This document shows, piece by piece, positions 26,079 to 33,451 of a DNA stretch of 36,921 nucleotides; positions within the stretch are counted from its first letter, which is position 1; every line of letters begins with the position of its first letter. The notes beneath the pieces were generated by a model. It had not been told where the DNA came from, searched no databases, and was given only the letters and a program-made list of their open reading frames with translations. Origin of the DNA: Ignavibacteriae bacterium HGW-Ignavibacteriae-2 (GTDB lineage: Bacteria > Bacteroidota > Ignavibacteria > Ignavibacteriales > Melioribacteraceae); NCBI GenBank assembly GCA_002839805.1, contig PGYT01000026.1, forward strand, positions 1 through 36,921. Direction: 5' to 3'. A program made the position numbers and the translations under genes.

Positions 26079-27314
26079 CTATTTCCACACCTGATTCCAA
26101 TCGATAGGATAAGAAAATACTGCATTGCTCAGATTTTCAGGCCAAACAAGTTTTAGCTGGCCGTCAATCCATTGAACAACATATGTGCTCATTTTATTTT
26201 GATGCAGTTTGCCATTATATGATGAAAACTTGACGCGCCCAAATACTGTGTTTATATCCGTCTTGTCTAAAGTTGATTTAATTTTTTCCGGTGTATAATC
26301 ATTGTCGCATCTTTTAAGTACATCTACAACTACCTGAGCGGCCGCGTATGCCTCAGCACCGTGATAATCAGGGCCTTCGCCGCCGTATTTTTTAATATAA
26401 TTATTATAGTATTCCAGTGCACCTTCAATCGGCAAAGTTTGATGCCACAATGTTACAGACAAAACCATTTCTGAAGCTATTCCGGCATTTTCCTTGAACG
26501 CCGGCATTGTGTAACCGGCTCCGGCGCCAACAAAAAGTTTAGGCATAAAACCAATTTCACGGGATTGTTTCATCAACAGAGCGGCATCCATAACGTAAGA
26601 AATCATATAAACTATATCCGGTTTTGTGTTTTTCGCGTTTTGCAGTAAAGGTTTAAAATCAATTGCACCGGCGGAATATGACTTTACATCAAGAATTTTA
26701 ACATTATTTTTTTCGCAAATATTTTTAAAAGATTCAGCTCCCTCGCTGCCAAATGATGTATTCTCGTGAAGAATAAAAACGGAAGCGGGTTTTACTACTT
26801 CAGATAAAAGACTTTCCAGACCAGAAGTGTACTCAGAAACCGGGGGATTTAATCTATATATATAAAATTTATCTCCGTCGTTTTCAGTTAAATTAAACTC
26901 CGATGGCTGTGTTATTTTATCAACCGAACCGGTATTGACAAGGAAAGGAGTTCGGTACTGTTGAGCCACGGCACAAGCTGCAAAAGTTACTGAAGAACTA
27001 TAACCTCCCGTAATCAATGGAACTTTGTCGATATTAATTAATTTTTCCGCCCCCGTTCGTCCTATATCAGGTTTGCCGGTGTCATCTTCGTAAACAAATA
27101 ATAATTGTCTACCGTTGATTCCTCCTTCCGAATTGATTTTTTCCTTAACCATCTCATAAGAATTTTTTTCCATTTCACCAAAGTTCGCCTGCGAGCCGGT
27201 CAATGGCAATAAAACCCCAATTTTAATAGGTCCGTTATCATCAGAACAATTACTCAATCCAAATACAAATAGAATAATTACAAAAAGAACGTGAAAAATT
27301 TTAGAATAATTCAT
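26079..27314 (-). CDS. livK: ABC transporter substrate-binding lipoprotein (LivK/HAAP type)
   Basis: Periplasmic binding protein of 411 residues, the first gene of the transporter operon. It begins with a lipoprotein-like signal peptide ending FGLSNC, so C23 should carry the lipid; the N at -1 is unusual for a lipobox but tolerated in Bacteroidota. The mature part reads IKIGVLLPLTGSQANFGEM, typical of the type 1 periplasmic-binding family for branched-chain and other amino acids, then VPLITGGYSSSVTFAACAVAQQ and TPFLVNTGSVDK. The ligand is not visible; leucine-type amino acids or amides are the family default. The gene symbol reflects the family and operon place only. Confidence 0.9.
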   Translation of the reverse strand: MNYSKIFHVLFVIILFVFGLSNCSDDNGPIKIGVLLPLTGSQANFGEMEKNSYEMVKEKINSEGGINGRQLLFVYEDDTGKPDIGRTGAEKLINIDKVPLITGGYSSSVTFAACAVAQQYRTPFLVNTGSVDKITQPSEFNLTENDGDKFYIYRLNPPVSEYTSGLESLLSEVVKPASVFILHENTSFGSEGAESFKNICEKNNVKILDVKSYSAGAIDFKPLLQNAKNTKPDIVYMISYVMDAALLMKQSREIGFMPKLFVGAGAGYTMPAFKENAGIASEMVLSVTLWHQTLPIEGALEYYNNYIKKYGGEGPDYHGAEAYAAAQVVVDVLKRCDNDYTPEKIKSTLDKTDINTVFGRVKFSSYNGKLHQNKMSTYVVQWIDGQLKLVWPENLSNAVFSYPIDWNQVWK

Positions 27315-27638
27315 CTATCAGCCTTTTATTATTTATTCAAAAGGACACTTTGATTACATTCTAATTCAACTAACAAAATCAGTATTCAAGTATAGTTGAA
27401 CTATCTATCTCTAATAGTATAACACGTTAATCTAATTATATTGCTTAATTGTTTTTATCAGAATTTTACAAAAATTATAATTGTCCTGGAAAAATTTTAT
27501 TATAATAATCTTTCTATTCTATGCCAGAAAAAGAATCAGTAACGCACAATAAATCATGGTTCAATAACCTCATGTATTGGCGGATCATAAAATCGTCCAG
27601 CAATCGAAAAAATTTTGTATTATTTCTCCATAAAATTT
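27315..27638. other. Gap between the transporter operon and the GH27 gene
   Basis: About 320 bases with the transporter-operon promoter expected just above 27315. A plus-strand frame of 48 codons (ATG 27521, stop 27667) overlaps the end of the GH27 gene; it is unrecognised and has no good ribosome binding site, so it is not called. No terminator hairpin was found for the GH27 gene. Confidence 0.5.
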
Positions 27639-28844
27639 TTAAGGAATGGGGATCAATCGAACCATAAGAACATCATGTGCCGGAATTTCATATGAAAGAT
27701 TATTATTTGTTGTACCCAGATTATTATTAATCCATAAATCCAAAATATTATATTCAATATCCTTAACGTTTAATTCCCTGCTCGAAAAATTATCCTCAAT
27801 CTGTTTTTGCTTCCAGATATATTCAAATGATTTAGGAGTTGTTGATCGATTCAAAAAACAAACTGCCCACTCGTTATCGCTCAAAGGTTTGTACCAAACT
27901 TCCAGACTATCTTCTGCTGAATGTTTAAAAGCCTGAATGCCTAATTTATCCTGGTTAACGGCAATTACTTTTTTATTAGTAAGAATATTTGTCACAGACT
28001 CAGACATATTCCTAAGATCATTTCCTGCGATAAGTGGTGCCGACAACATACACCACATTGAAAAATGAGCTCGATCTTCGTTATTGGTCATTCCATTTCC
28101 AACTTCCATCATATCAGGGTCATTCCAATGATCAGGTCCTGCATGAACTCGTAATCCCTCTTGCATATCAAGTATTTGCATAACTCCCCAGGATTTCCAA
28201 CTTCCATGATCCACAATACAATCAAAACAATTTGAAATATCACCCGTTGTACGCCATAAATGTCCTATAGATTTGCCCCAATCCCAGGGTTTATTACCGC
28301 CCCATTCGCAAATACTAAATACAATCGGGCGTCCGGCGGAATAAAGAGCTTCTCTCATGGTAAGATAAGCCCCTTCGGCATTAAGACCTTCGGTGTTGCA
28401 CCAATCATATTTAAGATAATCTACTCCCCATCGCGCATATGTCATGGCATCCTGAAATTCATAACCTCTGCTCCCGGCTCTGCCGCCGCAAGTCTTCCAC
28501 CCCGCGTCTGAGTAAATTCCAAATTTTAATCCCTTTGAATGAATATAATCCGCGAGATTTTTCATGCCTGATGGAAATCGTTCAGGATCTGGATGGATAA
28601 AACCAAGGCTGTCTCTTTTGCCCTGCCAGCAATCATCTATGTTAATATATTGATATCCGGCATCTTTCATTCCAGATGACACCATAGCATCAGCAGTTTC
28701 ACGAATTAATTTTTCATCAACTTGACATGCAAATTTATTCCAACTGTTCCAACCCATAGGAGGAGTTTTTGCAAGACCTTCAAATTTTTGAGAGAAAATA
28801 GTTGTGGAGGTAAACAATATTATAATGAAAGCTTTTGTTTTCAT
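27639..28844 (-). CDS. Secreted GH27 alpha-galactosidase
   Basis: Periplasmic or outer-surface alpha-galactosidase (family GH27 / clan GH-D), 401 residues. A Sec signal peptide covers about 1-18 (FTSTTIFSQ). The catalytic barrel starts with TPPMGWNSWNKFAC and has NIDDCW at 69-73 (D70, D71), nucleophile D147 in YLKYDWCN, acid/base D202 in WRTTGDI and HWNDPDMMEVGN at 239-250. The C-terminal beta domain at about 315-400 ends DVLMVRLIPI. No type IX sorting domain is present, unlike the GH5 enzyme, so it probably stays in the periplasm or is a Sec-only product. Alpha-N-acetylgalactosaminidase is in the same family and cannot be excluded. It stands alone, without sugar transporters nearby. Confidence 0.93.
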   Translation of the reverse strand: MKTKAFIIILFTSTTIFSQKFEGLAKTPPMGWNSWNKFACQVDEKLIRETADAMVSSGMKDAGYQYINIDDCWQGKRDSLGFIHPDPERFPSGMKNLADYIHSKGLKFGIYSDAGWKTCGGRAGSRGYEFQDAMTYARWGVDYLKYDWCNTEGLNAEGAYLTMREALYSAGRPIVFSICEWGGNKPWDWGKSIGHLWRTTGDISNCFDCIVDHGSWKSWGVMQILDMQEGLRVHAGPDHWNDPDMMEVGNGMTNNEDRAHFSMWCMLSAPLIAGNDLRNMSESVTNILTNKKVIAVNQDKLGIQAFKHSAEDSLEVWYKPLSDNEWAVCFLNRSTTPKSFEYIWKQKQIEDNFSSRELNVKDIEYNILDLWINNNLGTTNNNLSYEIPAHDVLMVRLIPIP

Positions 28845-29100
28845 ATTAAAATCAAATTTGATTATAGATTGAATCTGTTATCAAAAAATAATTTAATAAT
28901 TATAATAATTTTACACCCTTTTATTCTTTCAGGTACAAAATTATTTATTGAAATTAGTTCATTTCAGGGAATGTTTATAATTCATTAGACAAGCAAATTA
29001 ATGGGTATAAATTTAATCCCTGGAGTACTGAATTAAAATTTCATTGCTTAATAAAAAAATATTAGTGTCTAAAATCTTGAAAAACAGATCACACTTTATA

Positions 29101-29490
29101 TTATCTGTCGCCGCGATGTCCCGGTTTAGTTCCGCCGTAACCGCCTTTAGGATTGCCGAATTTTCCCCTGTTACCTCCAAAGTCACTTCTTCCGCCAGAT
29201 CCACCCCTGCTTCCTGACCCATAACCGCCTCTACTAGGGCGACCTTCAGCTTTTGGTCGAGCTTCATTAGCTACAATATTTCTGCCTTTCATATCCAAAC
29301 CATTCAAACCTTTTATTGCTGCTTCAGCTTCATCTTTATCTGGCATTTCAATAAAAGCAAAACCTTTTGATCTTCCGCTAAATTTATCTTTAATAATTTC
29401 CGCAGAATCGACTTTACCATATGCTTCAAAAGCGGTACGTAAATCTTCAACACTGGCTTCGTACGACAAATTACCAACGTAAATTTTCAT
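29101..29490 (-). CDS. Glycine-rich RRM RNA-binding protein
   Basis: Small RNA-binding protein of 129 residues, similar to bacterial/plant glycine-rich RRM proteins that help in the cold or in RNA metabolism. The RRM is at 1-80: RNP2 IYVGNL at 3-8 and RNP1 KGFAFIEM at 42-49, both complete with the stacking aromatics (Y4, F44, F46). The C-terminal 45 residues (about 84-129) are a disordered Gly/Arg/Ser tail with RGGYGSGSRGG-type repeats, usual for this class. The leader region between 29491 and 29830 is long and could carry temperature-sensitive structure, as in cold-inducible RNAs (inference). An antisense frame at 29013-29267 is a shadow of this gene. Confidence 0.93.
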   Translation of the reverse strand: MKIYVGNLSYEASVEDLRTAFEAYGKVDSAEIIKDKFSGRSKGFAFIEMPDKDEAEAAIKGLNGLDMKGRNIVANEARPKAEGRPSRGGYGSGSRGGSGGRSDFGGNRGKFGNPKGGYGGTKPGHRGDR

Positions 29491-29830
29491 TTAAATCTCC
29501 TTCTGTAAATATTGATTTGATTAAGTAATAATTTTACTCTTTAGACGGAGTCCTAGAATTTGCAGGAATCGGAAACCAATAATAGCAACCAGAAGACAAT
29601 CCATCAAAATTGATGAAACAATTATTAAACGATTATCCTTGTTGAAAACCGAATTAAAAAGTCCAAATTTTACAAAAAATAATTGTTATTAAGAATATTT
29701 ACCCGGCAAGCAACACATCAAAGATAGTTAGTTTATTTAATAAAAAACACAATTATTAGAAGTAATTTTTTTCACTCCATGGCGGAATTTTTTACCGACA
29801 AATACAATTATACTTAAAATTACTATTTTT
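29491..29830. other. Leader/promoter region of the RRM gene
   Basis: About 340 AT-rich bases. It must hold the promoter of the RRM gene and the end of the radical SAM transcript. A hydrophobic minus-strand frame of 27 codons (29604-29521) ends 31 bases before the RRM gene, but has no ribosome binding site, so it is not called as a leader peptide. No riboswitch pattern was recognised. Confidence 0.4.
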
Positions 29831-31345
29831 TCAGAGATGCTTAATCTGTCTTTTGTTAAGAATAGTGATTTTCTTTTGTTCAATATTATTTGCAACAGAC
29901 ATATTCTCACGAATTACCATTGGTAATTTTCGACCTTGTATTTTCATTATATCACCGGAAATAGCATTCGCGATTTCAGTTTTATCCATTCCCAAAATTT
30001 CAGTTAAATAATTAAATAATAATTCCGAGAGTCTCGTTAACGAAATTTGCCAAGTGGTTTGAGTAGTGATAAAAATCCATTCGGAAAATTTATAAAAACC
30101 GCCAAACACATCGCCATCAGGCCACAGCAATACAATACTTTTTTTGAACTCTCCACTGTTATATGTTAAATCCCAAAATCTTGCAAACCTTTTCATTTTT
30201 TGTACAAGTCCAAAGGGAAGCAAGTTGTTTTGTAATATTTCGTATGGCGGCGTGTCGGAATAAATCATTTCATAAATTTGATCGTGTCTTGACAATGTTG
30301 TACCTGAAAGTTTTTTTAGAACTCCCAGTTGAATTTCGGAGGATGTTAATTTCGCAAGTATATTTAGATTAGACGCAAAACTTTCAATAGATTCCGCAGG
30401 AAGCCCAATTATTAAATCTAAGTGAAGATGCGCGTCAGTTTCATTCTGCAAAAATATTAAGTTCTCCCTAATTTTTTCGAAATCAAGTTTTCTTTCGATT
30501 TTCTCGGCTATCACCGGGTTTAATGTTTGAATACCAATTTCTAATTGAAGTGAAGCAGGTGGAAAACGTTTTAATTTTTCCTTCAAACTTTCCGGGAAAT
30601 GATCGGGTATTACTTCAAAGTGAACAAAATAAGGGGGTTCTTTTTCGAGGAAGTAATCCAATATTTTGTTGGTAACGTTAATATTCAAATTAAATGTTCT
30701 ATCAATAAACTTAAATTTTCTTGCTCCACGTTGCCACAAATCATCCAATTGATTTAGAAATATTTTAATGTCTAGATTTCTAACTGTTTTATCAATAGAT
30801 GACAGACAAAATTCACACTTGAACGGACAGCCTCGTGAAGCTTCTACATAAATCACTCTGGTTAAAATATCTTTATCTGTGTAGTATAAATACGGAAGCT
30901 CAATATTATTAAAATCAACATGTTCCGATTTAATTATCTTCTGCTCAATAACACCCGAATCTAGAATATTTCTGCAGAGATTATAGAATGTTATTTCCGC
31001 TTCACCCTGAATGATAACGTCCGCATCATCAAAATTGACACGGTGTGGAAAATGGCTTACTTCGGGACCGCCTAAAATTATTTTTGTATCGGGCGATATT
31101 TTTTTAAGAATTGAAACTAACTTTTGAACTTCTACTGCATTCCAAATATAAACCCCTATCCCAACGATGGTTGGTTTATACTCTAAAATATTCTCCGCCA
31201 TCTCGTAGACGTTATCATTTATAACAAATTCCAGAATAGTGGAATCAGATTTTAATTCATTTAAATTCGCGTATAGATAACGCAGACTTAATGAAGCATG
31301 AGCGTATCTCGCGTTTAATGTAGTTAGTATTATTTTTTTGTTCAA
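29831..31345 (-). CDS. B12-binding-domain radical SAM protein (DUF4080 type)
   Basis: Iron-sulfur enzyme of 504 residues. Cobalamin-binding domain about 1-135 (TTLNARYAHASLSLRYL, VGIGVYIWN, IILGGPEVS, IIQGEAE). Radical SAM domain about 160-370: the cluster-binding CxxxCxxC is C173, C177, C180 in SRGCPFKCEFCLSS; later KFKFIDRTFNL, QLEIGIQTLNP and DLIIGLPAE are typical strands. The C-terminal part has the DUF4080 region. This class includes poorly characterised methyltransferases and thio-type enzymes; substrate unknown. Many relatives are annotated only as B12-binding radical SAM proteins. The frame starts at a TTG at 31345; no in-frame ATG precedes the conserved TTLNARYAH, so TTG is needed. 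Confidence 0.88.
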   Translation of the reverse strand: MNKKIILTTLNARYAHASLSLRYLYANLNELKSDSTILEFVINDNVYEMAENILEYKPTIVGIGVYIWNAVEVQKLVSILKKISPDTKIILGGPEVSHFPHRVNFDDADVIIQGEAEITFYNLCRNILDSGVIEQKIIKSEHVDFNNIELPYLYYTDKDILTRVIYVEASRGCPFKCEFCLSSIDKTVRNLDIKIFLNQLDDLWQRGARKFKFIDRTFNLNINVTNKILDYFLEKEPPYFVHFEVIPDHFPESLKEKLKRFPPASLQLEIGIQTLNPVIAEKIERKLDFEKIRENLIFLQNETDAHLHLDLIIGLPAESIESFASNLNILAKLTSSEIQLGVLKKLSGTTLSRHDQIYEMIYSDTPPYEILQNNLLPFGLVQKMKRFARFWDLTYNSGEFKKSIVLLWPDGDVFGGFYKFSEWIFITTQTTWQISLTRLSELLFNYLTEILGMDKTEIANAISGDIMKIQGRKLPMVIRENMSVANNIEQKKITILNKRQIKHL

Positions 31346-31545
31346 TCTAGTTTTACACCAATTATAAATTTTACAAACAATTATCAGGAGGAAATATAAA
31401 CATTAAATCGCGTAGTTTGTTAGACCGTGCTGCTCAAAAGTTATTTTAAGAATTTTTAAAATGGAGTTTAATAAAAGTTGTTTTTCTTATCAATTAGGCA
31501 AAAAAATTCAAAACCAAAAAGATAAAATCAAACTAATTCTGTTCA

Positions 31546-33240
31546 TCAAGCTTTAACTTTATTTTCAAAATAGGGATTAAGAATCAACGCTAAAATTATT
31601 AATAGAACACAACCGATTACATTGAACCATAAATATGGTATATCTGTAAAAACAAAACAGGCGAGAACTACTAATTCCGCTATAAGTGCGGAATAAAATG
31701 TAGCATTACCCCCAATTTTTTTTAAATAAAAGGCGATTAAAAATATTCCCAAAATAGTACCATAGAATAATGAACCCAAAATATTTACCGCTTCTATTAA
31801 CGAACCCAGTCTATTGGCAAATGAAGCAAATACTATGGCATAAAATCCCCAGAACATAGTAGCGAGTTTAGATACTACTAAATAATGTTTCTCGGAACCG
31901 GTGGGTTTAATCATCCTTTTATAAATATCCACAACTGTGGTGGAAGCCAGAGCATTTAGTTCGGCGGCCGTTGAACTCATTGAGGCTGAAAATATTGCGG
32001 CAAGTATCAATCCAATTAAACCCGCGGGTAATACATTTATTACAAAACTCAGGAAAATATAATTAGTGTCATTTGTATCAGCGGCGGGATTGGCTTGTTT
32101 AATTATTCTTGTTGCCTCGTTTCTTATTTTTAATTCGTTGCTTCTGGTGTCATTTACTTCAGCCGCTAGTCTGTTAAATTTTTTATCGTCATTCAATTTT
32201 TGCGCTTCAAGCATTTGCCTTATCTGATTCTGTTTAATACTGTGCAATTCTTTGAATTCATCCTCCAGTTCCTCATATTGCTCTGAATATTGACTGTTTT
32301 TAACATTTGTTGTTTCTACAGAATTAAAAAATAAAGGCGGTGTAACAAACTGATAAAAAACAAATACCATTGCTCCTAAAAAAAGTATGCTAAACTGCAT
32401 AGGTATTTTAACAATACCATTTACCAACAGTCCAATGCGGCTTTGTGCGATTGATTTACCTGAGAGATAGCGCTGAACTTGAGATTGATCCGTTCCAAAA
32501 TAGGATAAAGCAAGAAAAGTACCACCAATTAAGCCTGACCAGAAATTATATTTGTCTTTCCAGTCGAATTCGAATGTAATAGCATTTAATTTTCCCATTT
32601 TACCGGCAATATTTGTGGCGTCCATAAACGAAATATCCTTAGGCAGGCCGTTTATAATTAGGAAAAAAACTGTGAACATTCCTGAAGTTATAATGAACAT
32701 TTGCAATAAATGAGTTTTATTAACAGCGTCAGTTCCGCCTGACGTTGTATACAAAATAACAAGCGTTCCGATAACAAAAATTGTTATTTGAATGTTCCAT
32801 CCCATAAGTACCGAAATAACCAAGGAGGGTGCAAAAATTGTGAATCCCGCCGCCAGCCCTCGCTGAATTAAAAAAAGTACACTTCCGAGCGTCCTGTTTT
32901 TAAGATCGAATCTTTGTTCTAAAAATTCGTAAGCTGTGTATACATTTAACTTATGGAAAAGAGGTACAGCGGTAATGCATAAAATTATCATGGCAATCGG
33001 AAGACCAAGATAAAATTGAACGAATCTCATACCGTCTACAAATGCCTGTCCGGGGGTCGAAAGAAAAGTAATGGCGCTTGCCTGGGTTGCCATAATAGAT
33101 AATGTTACAGTATACCAGGGGGTAGTTTTATTGGCCAGTAAATAATCATGTATATTTTTTTTACCTCTGGTTTTCCATACTCCGTAAATCACGACAAACG
33201 AAAGAAAACCAATAAGTACAATCCAATCCAATAAACTCAT
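31546..33240 (-). CDS. Sodium:solute symporter (SSS family) with coiled-coil loop
   Basis: Na+-coupled transporter of 564 residues with about 13 hydrophobic segments. The SSS core is visible: YLLANKTTPWYTVTLSIMATQ at about 33-53, the sodium-site region TSGGTDAVNKTHLLQ at about 166-180, GTDQSQVQRYLS at about 249-260 and ASMSSTAAELNALAS at about 420-434. Unusual is a hydrophilic insert of about 75 residues (about 312-385, QYEELEDEFKELHS...) with heptad-like Leu/Glu/Lys spacing, probably a coiled coil, between two membrane segments. It lies downstream of a 49-residue membrane protein gene and a PIG-L deacetylase gene in one direction; gaps are 61 bases and an overlap. The substrate may be an amino sugar or sugar conjugate cut by the deacetylase (inference). 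Confidence 0.9.
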   Translation of the reverse strand: MSLLDWIVLIGFLSFVVIYGVWKTRGKKNIHDYLLANKTTPWYTVTLSIMATQASAITFLSTPGQAFVDGMRFVQFYLGLPIAMIILCITAVPLFHKLNVYTAYEFLEQRFDLKNRTLGSVLFLIQRGLAAGFTIFAPSLVISVLMGWNIQITIFVIGTLVILYTTSGGTDAVNKTHLLQMFIITSGMFTVFFLIINGLPKDISFMDATNIAGKMGKLNAITFEFDWKDKYNFWSGLIGGTFLALSYFGTDQSQVQRYLSGKSIAQSRIGLLVNGIVKIPMQFSILFLGAMVFVFYQFVTPPLFFNSVETTNVKNSQYSEQYEELEDEFKELHSIKQNQIRQMLEAQKLNDDKKFNRLAAEVNDTRSNELKIRNEATRIIKQANPAADTNDTNYIFLSFVINVLPAGLIGLILAAIFSASMSSTAAELNALASTTVVDIYKRMIKPTGSEKHYLVVSKLATMFWGFYAIVFASFANRLGSLIEAVNILGSLFYGTILGIFLIAFYLKKIGGNATFYSALIAELVVLACFVFTDIPYLWFNVIGCVLLIILALILNPYFENKVKA

Positions 33241-33301
33241 TTAATATCCAATTATATTTATTCTGAGTATTGTTTTAAATACAATAACTTAGTTTAGAAA
33301 A

Positions 33302-33451
33302 TCAGCTAAATATCTTTGTAAAAACATAAAACAGAATTATCAGAAAAACCAAATTGAGAAAAACAATAGAATACAACTGTTTCCAAGTTGATAAAATTGG
33401 CGGTTTTTCCTCTGAAATATTTTTTTTATTTATTTGAAAGTTGTCCGTCAT
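33302..33451 (-). CDS. Small single-pass membrane protein between PIG-L and SSS genes
   Basis: 49 residues, too short for most gene finders. The N-terminal 27 residues are hydrophilic (MTDNFQINKKNISEEKPPIL) and the rest is one strong membrane segment (IVFLNLVFLIILFYVFTKIF). ATG at 33451 has GCGGGAAA just upstream, and the gene overlaps the end of the PIG-L gene by 26 bases in another frame, as in coupled operons. It is followed 61 bases on by the SSS symporter gene. A start of the type ...SWKQLYxIVxLNLxxLI in this place suggests a conserved accessory subunit of the transporter, but I have not compared genomes. Function unknown. Confidence 0.75.
   Translation of the reverse strand: MTDNFQINKKNISEEKPPILSTWKQLYSIVFLNLVFLIILFYVFTKIFS

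Noticed and set aside
27521-27667. 48-codon plus-strand frame overlapping the GH27 3' end
   Set aside because: No family, no ribosome binding site, opposite strand to all neighbours, overlaps a secure gene.
29521-29604. 27-codon hydrophobic frame just before the RRM gene
   Set aside because: Attractive as a leader peptide but lacks a ribosome binding site and lies in a stop-bounded AT-rich stretch that has no other support.
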